64,000 nucleotides of DNA from Nonomuraea maritima. GTDB taxonomy: Bacteria > Actinomycetota > Actinomycetes > Streptosporangiales > Streptosporangiaceae. Of the stretch, positions 1 to 7,992 are shown one piece after another. Positions within the stretch are counted from its first letter, which is position 1. Each line of letters opens with the position of its first letter. The DNA lies in contig NZ_FNFB01000005.1 of NCBI RefSeq assembly GCF_900100395.1, positions 308,479 through 372,478 of the forward strand. The letters run 5' to 3'. The translations under genes and the position numbers were made by a program. Under the pieces are notes generated by a model. The model worked only from the letters and a program-made list of their open reading frames with translations, was not told the origin of the DNA and ran no database searches.

Positions 1-275
1 CCGCGCTCGTTGACGATCATGGTGTAGCGGGCGCGTCCGGGCACGAGCGCCGACAGGTGGCCGACCAGCGCGTGGTCGAGAGCCTCGCCGGCCTGCGGCC
101 CGGTCACGAAGATCTCGCCCATGTGCGAGAGGTCGAACAGACCGGCCGCCTCGCGTACGGCCCGGTGCTCGGCGGACTCGCTGCCGTACCGGAGGGGCAT
201 GAGCCATCCGGCGAAGTCGGTCAGGGTGGCGCCCAGGCTTTCGTGGATGTCACGTAGCGGCGTCGGTCGGGACAT
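1..275 (-). CDS. gcvT: Aminomethyltransferase (glycine cleavage T protein), N-terminal part
   Basis: This is the T protein of the glycine cleavage system, which releases ammonia from the aminomethyl group on lipoyl-H protein and passes the one-carbon unit to tetrahydrofolate in the cytoplasm. Only the first 91 or so codons are here; the rest lies beyond the left edge. The visible N-terminus (MSRPTPLRDIHESLG, then DFAGWLMPLRYGS, then AGLFDLSHMGEI) is typical of GcvT, including the folate-domain SHMGE stretch. The ATG is the first start in frame and lies just downstream of a glycine riboswitch on the same strand, which strongly supports the assignment. Confidence 0.93.
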   Translation of the reverse strand, partial: MSRPTPLRDIHESLGATLTDFAGWLMPLRYGSESAEHRAVREAAGLFDLSHMGEIFVTGPQAGEALDHALVGHLSALVPGRARYTMIVNER

Positions 276-312
276 TTGTCGCACCTTTGGACGGGATCGG
301 ATGCCAGCATCC

Positions 313-577
313 TCCCCCTCTGTCATCGATGCCTGAGAGCTTCGCCCGAGTTTTGCCGGACTTTCACCTTCGGCGAGGCCCCGTGGGCCTGCTTTCCAGA
401 GGTCACCTCCGAACAGGAGATCAGGCGAACGGGCGGCCTGCCAGCGACCCTGGCGGCTGTCCACTCGGCAGATCTCTTGTTCGCGTCCGCGCGGTCCTTT
501 GCCTTGAGAGGTTCGCGGGGAGGGCTTGCTCCTTCAGGGACCACTGACCGGCTGTCAGGGTGCTCTCCCGCGCGGTT
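313..577 (-). promoter_or_regulatory. Tandem glycine riboswitch upstream of gcvT
   Basis: Read on the minus strand, two glycine aptamers follow one another. The first begins near 570 with GGGAGAGCACCC, has the GAAGGAGCAAGCC core near 522-534 and closes with a CTCTCAAGGCAAAGGACCGC-type segment. The second starts near 400 with CTCTGGAAAGCAG, has CCGAAGGTGAAAGTC near 365-379 and ends with GCTCTCAGGC and GACAGAGGGGGA near 313-345. These are the family's signature strings. It sits directly in front of gcvT, where such riboswitches usually switch expression on when glycine is plentiful. It also fills the 385-base space between gcvT and the next gene; no clear promoter could be assigned. The exact ends are approximate. 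Confidence 0.9.
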
Positions 578-660
578 TCGCCGGTGATGCCCGCCAGCCT
601 AGTGCCGTGACGGGGGTGTTGTCGCGTCCGGGTGGATTCGGGCGTGACGAACGCTTCGTG

Positions 661-1365
661 TCAGCATGCCCGGACGAGAGCCTCGATGACCAGGTGGTCC
701 TCGCCCGCCTCGGGATGCCACTGCACCGCGAGGGCGAATCCTTCGGTGTCGAGCTCGACGGCCTCGACGGTGCCGTCCTCGGCGACGGCGGAAACCGTCA
801 GGCCCGGGGCGAGGCGGTCGACGGCCTGATGGTGGGCGTGGGGGACGGTCACCGGCTGCTCGCCGAGGATCTTGGCCAGCCGGGTGCCCGGCAGCGGCGT
901 CACCGGCAGGTGCCCGAACCGTCCCGGCGCGGGGGCGTGGCCCTCGTGCCCGACCACGTCGGGCAGGTGCTGGTGCAGGGTCCCGCCCAGCGCGACGTTG
1001 AGCACCTGCAGCCCGCGGCAGATGCCGAGGTACGGCAGGCCCCGGTCGAGGGCCGCGGCGAGCAGCGCGAACTCGCTCTCGTCGCGGGCCTGCCGCAGGT
1101 AGCCGGTGCGCTCGTGCGGCGGCTCGCCGTAGCGGGCCGGGTCGACGTCGCCGCCACCGGCCAGGATCAGCGCGTCGAGCCCGCGTAGCGCCGCGACCGG
1201 GTCGCCGGCCGGCGGCAGCAGGACGGGCTGGCCGCCGGCGCGGACGACCTGCTCCACGTACATGTACGGCAGGAGCGCGACGGGCATGTCGCGCCAGACC
1301 GTGAACGAGGCGGGCTCGACGTACGACGTGATGCCGATGACGGGACGCTGGAATGGGCGCTGCAC
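661..1365 (-). CDS. Class I glutamine amidotransferase-like gamma-glutamyl hydrolase (PuuD-like, peptidase C26)
   Basis: The 234-residue protein is the right length for gamma-glutamyl-gamma-aminobutyrate hydrolases and relatives that cut gamma-glutamyl amides to glutamate plus the amine-derived acid. The nucleophile motif GICRGLQVLN (residues about 113-122) and the His-Glu pair in QWHPEAGED (near 215) complete a class I amidotransferase triad; the N-terminal PVIGITSY is also typical. It is the last gene of a minus-strand run with a GS-like ligase, an aldehyde dehydrogenase and an SDR, 12 bases after the SDR. The context makes it the deconjugating step of a gamma-glutamylated amine pathway. 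Whether the product is GABA or glycine cannot be told from this gene alone. Confidence 0.85.
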   Translation of the reverse strand: MQRPFQRPVIGITSYVEPASFTVWRDMPVALLPYMYVEQVVRAGGQPVLLPPAGDPVAALRGLDALILAGGGDVDPARYGEPPHERTGYLRQARDESEFALLAAALDRGLPYLGICRGLQVLNVALGGTLHQHLPDVVGHEGHAPAPGRFGHLPVTPLPGTRLAKILGEQPVTVPHAHHQAVDRLAPGLTVSAVAEDGTVEAVELDTEGFALAVQWHPEAGEDHLVIEALVRAC

Positions 1366-1377
1366 CCTGGAATCTCC

Positions 1378-2151
1378 CTAGAGCGGTGTGACGTAGGCGC
1401 CGGAGATGCCGCCGTCCACCAGGAACTGGCTGGCCGTGATGAACGAGGCGTCGTCGCTGGCCAGGAAGGCGACCGCCGCCGCGATCTCGGACGCCTCGGC
1501 GAAGCGGCCGAGCGGGACGTGCACGAGCCGCCGCTGGGCGCGCTCCTGGTCCTTGGCGAACAGCTCCTGCAGCAGCGGCGTGTTGACCGGGCCGGGGCAC
1601 AGGGCGTTCACCCTGATGCCCTCGCGGGCGAACTGTACGCCGAGCTCGCGGGACATCGCCAGCACGCCGCCCTTGGAGGCGGTGTAGGAGATCTGTGACG
1701 TCGCCGACCCGAGGACGGCCACGAACGACGCCGTGTTGACGATCGAGCCCTTGCCCTGCCGCCGCATGTACGGGATGGCGTGCTTGCAGCACAGGTAGAC
1801 GCTGGTCAGGTTGACCTCCTGGACGCGGCGCCAGGCATCGAGCCCGGTCTCCAGGATCGAGTCGTCGTCGGGCGGCGAGATGCCGGCGTTGTTGAAGGCG
1901 ATGTCCACGCTGCCGTAGGTGTCGTGCGCCGTCGCGTACATGCGGACGACGTCGTCCTCGACGGTCACGTCGGCCCGCACGAACAGGCCGCCGACCTCGG
2001 TCGCGGCCTTGACGCCCGCCTCCTCGTCGATGTCGACGCAGACCACCTTGGCGCCCTCGTCGGCGAAGCGGCGGGCCGTGGCCAGCCCGATCCCGCTGCC
2101 CGCGCCCGTGATGACCGCCACCCGGTCCTGCAACCGCCGCATATGTGTCAC
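1378..2151 (-). CDS. Short-chain dehydrogenase/reductase (classical SDR)
   Basis: A 257-residue NAD(P)-dependent oxidoreductase of the classical SDR family. The sequence shows the TGAGSGIG nucleotide-binding motif near residue 16, NNAG near 87, the catalytic Ser in NTASF, the YTASK active site near 155 and the CPGPVNTPL loop. A C-terminal LVDGGISGAYV matches the FabG/3-oxoacyl-ACP reductase subgroup, but the operon (GS-like ligase, aldehyde dehydrogenase, gamma-glutamyl hydrolase) argues for oxidation of an alcohol intermediate rather than fatty-acid synthesis. Spacing is 7 bases after the aldehyde dehydrogenase. Substrate is inferred from context only. Confidence 0.85.
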   Translation of the reverse strand: MTHMRRLQDRVAVITGAGSGIGLATARRFADEGAKVVCVDIDEEAGVKAATEVGGLFVRADVTVEDDVVRMYATAHDTYGSVDIAFNNAGISPPDDDSILETGLDAWRRVQEVNLTSVYLCCKHAIPYMRRQGKGSIVNTASFVAVLGSATSQISYTASKGGVLAMSRELGVQFAREGIRVNALCPGPVNTPLLQELFAKDQERAQRRLVHVPLGRFAEASEIAAAVAFLASDDASFITASQFLVDGGISGAYVTPL

Positions 2152-2158
2152 TTTCTAC

Positions 2159-3499
2159 TCACTCTGAGGAGATGAAGACGTTCTTGGTCTCGGTGAACGC
2201 CGTGAGGGCGTCCGGGCCGAGCTCCCTGCCGAGGCCCGACTGCTTGAAGCCGCCGAACGGGGTCCAGTAGCGGACCGAGGAGTGGGAGTTGACCGACAGC
2301 GCGCCCGACTCGACGGCCCGCGCCACGCGCAGCGCCCGGCCGACGTCGCGGGTCCAGATGGAGCCGCTCAGCCCGTACGGGGTGTCGTTGGCGATGCGGA
2401 CGGCCTCCTCCTCGTCCGCGAACGGCACGACCGACACGACCGGCCCGAAGATCTCCTCGGTGAAGGCCCGGTCGGTGGGCTCGGGGGTGAGCACCGTCGG
2501 AGGGAACCAGTAGCCCCTGCCCTGCGGGCACGCGCCCTGCAGGTAGGGGTCGTGGACGAAGCCGCGGACGCGTTCCAGGTGCTCGGCGCTGATCAGCGGG
2601 CCCATCTCGGTGGCCTCGTCGAGCGGGTCGCCGACCTTCACCGCGCGTACGGCCTCGGCGAGGCGGTCCATGAACGCGTCGTACACGGAGGACTGGACGA
2701 GGAGGCGGGAGCGGGCGCAGCAGTCCTGCCCAGAGTTGTCGAAAACAGCATAAGGAGCGGTTTTTGCCGCTTTTTCCAGGTCTGCGTCAGCGAAGACGAT
2801 ATTTGCGGACTTGCCGCCCAACTCCAGTGTCAGCCGCTTGACCTGCGCCCCCGCCTTGGCGGCGATCTCCTTGCCCACCTCGGTCGAGCCGGTGAACACG
2901 ATCTTGGCGACGTCCGGATGCTCGACCAGCCGCGCCCCCGCGACCTCGCCCAGCCCTGGCACGACCTGGAGCACCCCTTCCGGCAGGCCCGCGGCCAGGG
3001 CCAGCTCCGCCAGCCGCAGCGCGGTCAGCGGCGTCCACTCGGCCGGCTTGACGATCACCGTGTTGCCGGCCGCCAGCGCGGGCGCCACGCCCCACGACAT
3101 GATCAGCATCGGGAAGTTCCACGGCACGATGACCCCGACCACGCCCAGCGGCTCCTGGAACGTGACGTCCAGGCCGCCCGGCACCGGGATCTGCCTGCCG
3201 TGGTTGCGCTCGGGCGCCCCGGCGTAGAAGTGCAGCACGTCGCGTACGGTGCCGGCCTCCCAGCGGGCGTTGCCGATCGGGTGACCGGCGTTGGTCAGCT
3301 CGAGCCGGGCGAGCTCCTCCGCGTGCTCGCCCACCAGGTCGGCGAAGCGCCGCAGCAGCCGCGCCCGGTCGCCCGGCGACACCTCGCGCCAGGAGGCGTA
3401 CGCCGTCCGCGCCCGCTCCACCGCCCGGTCGACCTCGGCCGCGTCGGCCGGTTCGACGTCGGCGACGACCTCTTCGGTCGCCGGATTGACGATCTTCAT
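2159..3499 (-). CDS. Aldehyde dehydrogenase, gamma-glutamyl-aminoaldehyde type
   Basis: An NAD(P)-dependent aldehyde dehydrogenase of 446 residues, somewhat short for the family (usually about 475-490). It shows PWNFPMLI in the cofactor domain, FTGSTEVGK, the catalytic Glu in LELGGKSANIVF and the nucleophile region NSGQDCCARS, where two adjacent cysteines occur. The part after EHLERVRGFVHD is compressed relative to usual homologues, running directly into a PQGRGYWFPPTVL segment. The ATG start is 9 bases downstream of the GS-like gene. In context it would oxidise a gamma-glutamyl-aminoaldehyde to the acid. Bases 2735-2815 are unusually AT-rich for this genome. Confidence 0.87.
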   Translation of the reverse strand: MKIVNPATEEVVADVEPADAAEVDRAVERARTAYASWREVSPGDRARLLRRFADLVGEHAEELARLELTNAGHPIGNARWEAGTVRDVLHFYAGAPERNHGRQIPVPGGLDVTFQEPLGVVGVIVPWNFPMLIMSWGVAPALAAGNTVIVKPAEWTPLTALRLAELALAAGLPEGVLQVVPGLGEVAGARLVEHPDVAKIVFTGSTEVGKEIAAKAGAQVKRLTLELGGKSANIVFADADLEKAAKTAPYAVFDNSGQDCCARSRLLVQSSVYDAFMDRLAEAVRAVKVGDPLDEATEMGPLISAEHLERVRGFVHDPYLQGACPQGRGYWFPPTVLTPEPTDRAFTEEIFGPVVSVVPFADEEEAVRIANDTPYGLSGSIWTRDVGRALRVARAVESGALSVNSHSSVRYWTPFGGFKQSGLGRELGPDALTAFTETKNVFISSE

Positions 3500-3508
3500 G
3501 CGTCCCCG

Positions 3509-4879
3509 TCACATTCGTTCGAAACCACGGAACAGCTCCCAGTCGGTCACCGCCGCGTCGAAGGCGGCCAGCTCCACCCGCGCGTTGTTGGCGTAGTGCT
3601 CGACCACGTCGTCGCCGAACGCCGTATGGGCCAGCTTCGAGGCCTCGAACAGCGCCAGCGCGTCGCGCAGCGTGTGCGGCACGGTCTCGGCGCCCGAGTC
3701 GTAGGCGTTGCCCTCGAAGGGGTCCTCCAGCGGCAGCTCGGCGTCGATGCCGTGCAGCCCGGCCGCCACCAGCGCGGCCACCGCGAGGTACGGGTTGACG
3801 TCGCCGCCGGGGACGCGGTTCTCCAGGCGCAGCGAGGAGTCGTGGCCGACCAGCCGCAGCGCGCACGTGCGGTTGTCGAGGCCCCACTTGACGGCCGTGG
3901 GGGCGAAGCTGCCGGGGACGAAGCGCTTGTAGGAGTTGACGTTGGGGGCGTACATGAGGGTCAGTTCGCGCAGGAAGGCGAGCTGACCGGCGACGAAGCG
4001 GGCGCCCAGCGGCGACAGCCCGTAAGGGCCCTCGCCCGCCATCACCGGCAGGCCGTCGCGGTCGCGCAGCGAGAGGTGGATGTGGCATGAGTTGCCCTCG
4101 CGCTGGTTGGGCTTGGCCATGAACGTGATCGACCGGCCCTCCTGGGCGGCGATCTCCTTGGCCCCCGTCTTGTAGATGACGTGGTTGTCGCACGTGCGCA
4201 GGGCCTCGTCGAAGCGGAAGGCGATCTCGTGCTGGCCGAGGTTGCACTCGCCCTTGGCCGACTCGACGTACAGGCCCGCGCCCTCCATCTCGCGCCGGAT
4301 GCGGCGCAGCAGCGGCTCGACGCGGGCGGTGCCGAGCAGGGAGTAGTCGACGTTGTAGAGGTTGGCGGGGGTCAGGTCGCGGTACGCGCGCCGCCACGCG
4401 TCCTCGTAGCTGTCGTCGTAGACCACGAACTCCAGCTCGGTGCCGACGTGGGCGGTCAGGCCGCGCTCGGCCAGGCGGGCGAGCTGCCGGCGCAGGATCT
4501 GGCGGGGCGAGGCGGTCACGTCGGCGCCGTCCTCCCAGGCGAGGTCGGCCATGACCAGCACGGTGCCCTCGTGCCAGGGCACCCGGCGCAGCGTCGTGAG
4601 GTCGGGCTTCATCACGAAGTCGCCGTACCCGCGATCCCAGGACGACATCGCGTAGCCGGTCACGGTGTTCATCTCGACGTCGACGGCCAGCAGGTAGTTG
4701 CACCCTTCCGAGCCGTGGTGCAGCACCTCTTCGAGGAAGTAGCGCGCGGACAGCCGTTTGCCCTGGAGCCTGCCCTGCATGTCGGCGATGGCGAGCAGCA
4801 CGGTGTCGACGTGGCCGAGTGCCACCTCGTCGCGCAGTTCGTGGACGGACAGGAACCCCGTCGTCGAAGGATCGCTCAC
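3509..4879 (-). CDS. Glutamine synthetase-like gamma-glutamyl-amine ligase (PuuA/GlnA3/GlnA4-like)
   Basis: A 456-residue member of the glutamine synthetase family that most likely couples glutamate to an amine at ATP cost instead of making glutamine. GS signatures are visible: the ELEFVVYDDSYEDAW metal-site strand, ESAKGECNLGQHEIAF, FMAKPNQREGNSCHIH (phosphate/ATP loop) and RLENRVPGGDVNPYLAV near the end. The gene opens a four-gene operon with aldehyde dehydrogenase, SDR and gamma-glutamyl hydrolase, the layout of actinomycete loci for polyamine (GlnA3-like) or ethanolamine (GlnA4-like) gamma-glutamylation. The SDR, and the glycine cleavage gene nearby, tilt the choice to ethanolamine; this is inference. 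The FadR gene is divergent. Confidence 0.85.
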   Translation of the reverse strand: MSDPSTTGFLSVHELRDEVALGHVDTVLLAIADMQGRLQGKRLSARYFLEEVLHHGSEGCNYLLAVDVEMNTVTGYAMSSWDRGYGDFVMKPDLTTLRRVPWHEGTVLVMADLAWEDGADVTASPRQILRRQLARLAERGLTAHVGTELEFVVYDDSYEDAWRRAYRDLTPANLYNVDYSLLGTARVEPLLRRIRREMEGAGLYVESAKGECNLGQHEIAFRFDEALRTCDNHVIYKTGAKEIAAQEGRSITFMAKPNQREGNSCHIHLSLRDRDGLPVMAGEGPYGLSPLGARFVAGQLAFLRELTLMYAPNVNSYKRFVPGSFAPTAVKWGLDNRTCALRLVGHDSSLRLENRVPGGDVNPYLAVAALVAAGLHGIDAELPLEDPFEGNAYDSGAETVPHTLRDALALFEASKLAHTAFGDDVVEHYANNARVELAAFDAAVTDWELFRGFERM

Positions 4880-4926
4880 GCTACGCCGCTCCGATCTGGC
4901 CTGACGCGCTCACCCGTTGATTGGGC

Positions 4927-4939
4927 TAGTCTCAGACCA
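4927..4939. promoter_or_regulatory. Candidate FadR-family operator between the GS-like gene and its regulator
   Basis: The 100-base space between the two divergent genes contains TAGTCTCAGACCA, with a GTCT-C-AGAC core palindrome and TNGT...ACNA ends like many FadR-subfamily GntR operators. A TGAT...ATCA pair just right of it (4941-4960) may belong to the same control region. The position, between the regulator and the operon it probably controls, supports the call; the match to the family consensus is loose. Confidence 0.35.
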
Positions 4940-4979
4940 TTGATCAGTACGTCGGGATCATCTGTCAAGACCTGAGGAC

Positions 4980-5708
4980 ATGTTGGACGAGTCGCCGCGA
5001 TTCATGACGGTGTTGCGCCCCGTGCGGGCCGGCAACGCCTTCGAGGAGACCGTGGAACGGCTGCTGCAGGCCATCAAGCTCGGCGTGGTCGGCAGGGGCG
5101 ACAAGCTGCCGCCCGAGCGCGAGCTGGCCGCCCGACTGGGCATCAGCCGGGTGACCCTGCGCGAGGCCATCCGGGCGCTGTCCGACGCCGGCTACCTCGA
5201 CGTCCGCCGGGGGCGGTACGGCGGCGCGTTCGTCACCTACGAGCCGCCCTCGCCAGGCCCCGGCGACCTGCGGCAGGCGGTGAACGAGATGGGCGTGGCC
5301 GAGCTGTCGGACGTGCTCACCTTCCGGCTGGCCGTGGAGTGCGGCGCGGCGCAGGTGCTGGCCACCACCGAGCTCACCGACGAGCAGCGCGGCGTGCTGC
5401 TGCGCAGGCTGTCGGAGCTGGAGGCGGCCGGGCTGGACGACTACCGCCGCCTCGACACCGCCTTCCACCTGTCGATCGCGGAGCTGACCGGCTCGTCCCT
5501 GCTCGCCACGACCTGCGCCGACGCCCGTCTGCGGATCGCCGACCTGCTGAACGCCATCCCCATGCTGCAGGTCAACCTGGAGCACTCCGGCGGGCAGCAC
5601 CGGGCCATCGTCGAGGCCATCCTCGCCGGAGACCCCGACGCGGCGCGCCGGGCGGTCGCCGAACACCTGGAGGGAACCGCGGCGCTCCTGCGCGGCTTCT
5701 TGACCTGA
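4980..5708 (+). CDS. FadR-subfamily GntR transcriptional regulator
   Basis: A 242-residue DNA-binding regulator. The N-terminal winged helix is clear (GDKLPPERELAARLGISR, then VTLREAIRALSDAGYLDVRRG, residues about 40-80), followed by an all-helical FCD-type effector domain (FRLAVECGAAQ, LDTAFHLSIAELTGSS, EHSGGQHRAIVEAILAGD, RRAVAEHLEGT). The ATG is preceded by GAGG at a good distance. It is divergent from the GS-like operon, 100 bases away, and so probably represses that operon until the amine or a gamma-glutamyl intermediate appears. Local control is inferred from position. Confidence 0.88.
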   Translation: MLDESPRFMTVLRPVRAGNAFEETVERLLQAIKLGVVGRGDKLPPERELAARLGISRVTLREAIRALSDAGYLDVRRGRYGGAFVTYEPPSPGPGDLRQAVNEMGVAELSDVLTFRLAVECGAAQVLATTELTDEQRGVLLRRLSELEAAGLDDYRRLDTAFHLSIAELTGSSLLATTCADARLRIADLLNAIPMLQVNLEHSGGQHRAIVEAILAGDPDAARRAVAEHLEGTAALLRGFLT

Positions 5709-5783
5709 GCCGCGCTCCCGCGCGGCGTCGAGTGCGTGCGGACGGCTCGTACCATCGACTCAAAGCGCTGATTTGTCGGGGTC

Positions 5784-6539
5784 ATGGGTAACTGGTTTCA
5801 GCAGAGCATCATCGCCACGGGACGGCTGCCGCTGTTCTGCTTCTTCGTCATGCTCATCGTGGCGTTCATGGCGACCCGCATCAACGTCCGGCTGATTCGG
5901 GCGAAGGTCGGCTGGTTCCGCGACGTCAACGTGGGTGAGATGCACATCCACCACGTGGTGTTCGGCGTGATCCTCATGCTGGTCGGCGGCGTCACCATGC
6001 TCGTGGTGCCACCGGGCTCGCAGGTCGGCACGGCTGTGGCGGCGTCGGTGTTCGGCGTCGGGTCGGCGCTCGTGCTGGACGAGTTCGCGCTGATCCTGCA
6101 CCTGCACGACGTCTACTGGGAGGAGGAGGGGCGCACGTCGGTCGACGCGGTCTTCATCGCGGTCGCCGTCACGGGGCTTCTCCTCATGGGGTTGCGCCCG
6201 CTCACCTGGGACTACGGCAACCTGGTCAACCCCGCCGCGCTCATCGTGGCCAACCTGGTGCTCGCCGTCATCACCCTGCTCAAGGGCAAGATCTGGACGG
6301 GCATGGCCGGGCTGTTCGTGCCGCCGATGCTGGTGGTCGGGGCCATCCGGCTGGCCCGCCCCGGGTCGCCGTGGGCGCGCTGGTTCCTCGCCGAGCGCTC
6401 GCCGCGCAAGCTGGCCCGCGCCGTCCACCGGGAGGAACGCTGGCGCCGTCCGGTGATCAGGGTGAAGATCGCGTTCCAGGAGTTCCTGTCAGGACGCCAC
6501 GACCTGCCGTCCACCCGCCGGAGCCGACGGCGCGCATGA
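5784..6539 (+). CDS. Conserved polytopic membrane protein of unknown function
   Basis: A 251-residue integral membrane protein with about six hydrophobic segments (residues near 13-31, 55-74, 80-103, 120-140, 150-168, 172-190) and a basic C-terminal tail rich in Arg and Lys. Between the first two segments is a striking EMHIHHVVFGV stretch, and after the third is LHLHDVYWEEEG, so His and acidic residues cluster at the membrane surface and could bind a metal. I do not recognise a named family. The stop overlaps the start of the next gene (ATGA), so the two are translated together. Confidence 0.7.
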   Translation: MGNWFQQSIIATGRLPLFCFFVMLIVAFMATRINVRLIRAKVGWFRDVNVGEMHIHHVVFGVILMLVGGVTMLVVPPGSQVGTAVAASVFGVGSALVLDEFALILHLHDVYWEEEGRTSVDAVFIAVAVTGLLLMGLRPLTWDYGNLVNPAALIVANLVLAVITLLKGKIWTGMAGLFVPPMLVVGAIRLARPGSPWARWFLAERSPRKLARAVHREERWRRPVIRVKIAFQEFLSGRHDLPSTRRSRRRA

Positions 6540-7228
6540 GCCCGTTCCACGAGCTGCTGCTGCACGCACTCGCCGCGCCCCGCGCGCGCCACGACCTGGT
6601 GCTCGCCGGCTCGCACGCGCTGTGGGCGCACGGCCTGAGCCCCCGTACCGGTGACGACCTCACCTTCGCCGTCGCGGCGGGGACGCCGCCGGCGGACGTG
6701 GCGCGGGACGTGGCCGCCGCGCTGGGGGAGGCCGGGCTGGAGGCGGAGGTCGCCGAGGTGACGGAGCGGGCCGGTCGCGTGAGCGTCGCGGCGACCGGCC
6801 GGGCCTGCGAGATCCACCTCGTGCGCGAAGCGCTCCAGCAGCCCCCGGTCACGTGCGGCGAGCTGCGGGTCGTCGGCGTGGAGGACGCCGCAGGGCTCGT
6901 CACGTGCTCCTTCCACGACCGCGGGCTCGTCGGCGACGCCGCCGACGTCGCCGCGCTGGCCGGCCGGTTCTCCCACCGCGACCTCGAACGGCTGGCTCGC
7001 TCGCACGACGACGCCTTCTCGACCGCCGAGCTGCTCGCGCGGCTGGAGTTCCTGGACACCTGCTTGGACGCCGCGCCCGACGAGGCGTTCGAGGCGCACG
7101 GGCTGGACGAGCGGACGGTCGCGGCGATCCGGGACCTCGCCCGCGCGTGGGTGGAGGACATCAAGCTGCGCCGGGTCGAGGACGGTGACGCCGACTACGA
7201 CGATCCTGACGTGCCCGAGGTCGACTGA
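6536..7228 (+). CDS. Nucleotidyltransferase-like protein (AbiEii-type fold, uncertain)
   Basis: A 230-residue protein starting at the ATG that overlaps the stop of the membrane protein. The N-terminus LVLAGSHALWAHGLSPRTGDDLTFAV resembles the GG/S...D-x-D/T core of minimal nucleotidyltransferases annotated as AbiEii-like; it is followed by a nucleotide-fold stretch and a helical C-terminus with a DLARAWVEDIKLRRVEDGD end. Such genes can be toxins of type IV toxin-antitoxin pairs, but no AbiEi-like partner is present, and the only coupled gene is the membrane protein. The last 34 bases overlap, tail to tail, the end of the SGNH hydrolase gene on the other strand. Function is uncertain. Confidence 0.6.
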   Translation: MSPFHELLLHALAAPRARHDLVLAGSHALWAHGLSPRTGDDLTFAVAAGTPPADVARDVAAALGEAGLEAEVAEVTERAGRVSVAATGRACEIHLVREALQQPPVTCGELRVVGVEDAAGLVTCSFHDRGLVGDAADVAALAGRFSHRDLERLARSHDDAFSTAELLARLEFLDTCLDAAPDEAFEAHGLDERTVAAIRDLARAWVEDIKLRRVEDGDADYDDPDVPEVD

Positions 7229-7992
7229 GCCCACGCGGTGAGCTCGGGACGCTTGGCGGCGCGTCCGTCGCCCGAGGAGCGCCCGCGCAACCGGCGGCCG
7301 ATCCACGGACCGAAGAACGTGGCGACCCAGCGCAGCTCAGCCGTCGCCGTTCCCCAGGCGGTCGCCGCGGGCATCGTGGGCAGCGGACGCCGCCACGCGT
7401 CGTCGCTCCCGGGCAGGCCGAGGGCGTGGGCGACCGCGGCGGCGAACCGCGCGTGCCCCTCAGGGCTCGCGTGCAGGCGGTCGGGGCTCCACATGCGGGC
7501 GTCGGTGAAGAGCGTCATCGGGTACGTGTCCACCAGCGCGACCCGGTGGCGGCCGGCGGCGTCGCGGAGGCGTTCGTTGAGGTCGAGGACGCGGCCACGG
7601 AACGGCCGGGCCAGCGGAACGATCCGTCCGATGTCAGGAAATGTCACCCCGATCACGTGGGCACCCGAGGCCGTCAGGGCCGCGTACATGTCCTCCACCG
7701 CCGCCGCCACGCGCGCGGCGTCGAAGCCGGGACGGGTGAGGTCGTTCATCCCCGCCATGACCGTGGCGAGGTCGGGACGCAGCTCCAGCGCGACGGGCAG
7801 CTGCTCGTCGCGGATCTGGTGCGCCAGCCGGCCGCGGACCGCGAGGTTGGCGTAACGCAGGCCGGGCTCGGCGCGGGCGAGGTGCTCGGCGAGGCGGTCC
7901 GCCCAGCCGCGATGGCCCCGGACGTCGTCGCCGTCGCCTAATCCCTCGGTCTGGCTGTCGCCGAGCGCGACGTACCGCGCGTAGGCGGTCAT
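7195..7992 (-). CDS. SGNH/GDSL-family esterase or lipase, cytoplasmic
   Basis: The 265-residue protein starts at MTAYARYVALGDSQTEG, where GDS holds the catalytic serine; the other blocks are visible as the NLAVRG segment, GMNDLTRPG (block III, Gly-x-Asn) and DRLHASPEGH (block V, Asp-x-x-His). No signal peptide is seen. The start was chosen because a GGGGAGA site lies upstream and its ATGA overlaps the stop of the PadR gene, so the two are co-transcribed. The C-terminal 34 bases overlap the convergent nucleotidyltransferase-like gene. The substrate is unknown. Confidence 0.85.
   Translation of the reverse strand: MTAYARYVALGDSQTEGLGDGDDVRGHRGWADRLAEHLARAEPGLRYANLAVRGRLAHQIRDEQLPVALELRPDLATVMAGMNDLTRPGFDAARVAAAVEDMYAALTASGAHVIGVTFPDIGRIVPLARPFRGRVLDLNERLRDAAGRHRVALVDTYPMTLFTDARMWSPDRLHASPEGHARFAAAVAHALGLPGSDDAWRRPLPTMPAATAWGTATAELRWVATFFGPWIGRRLRGRSSGDGRAAKRPELTAWAQSTSGTSGSS

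Noticed and set aside
2282..4090. A 602-codon open frame on the plus strand across the aldehyde dehydrogenase and ligase genes
   Set aside because: It is the high-GC antisense shadow of two well-supported genes, its product has low-complexity Arg/Gly/Asp-rich composition and matches no family.
6536..7228. Type IV toxin-antitoxin system
   Set aside because: No AbiEi-like antitoxin is adjacent and the coupled gene is a membrane protein.
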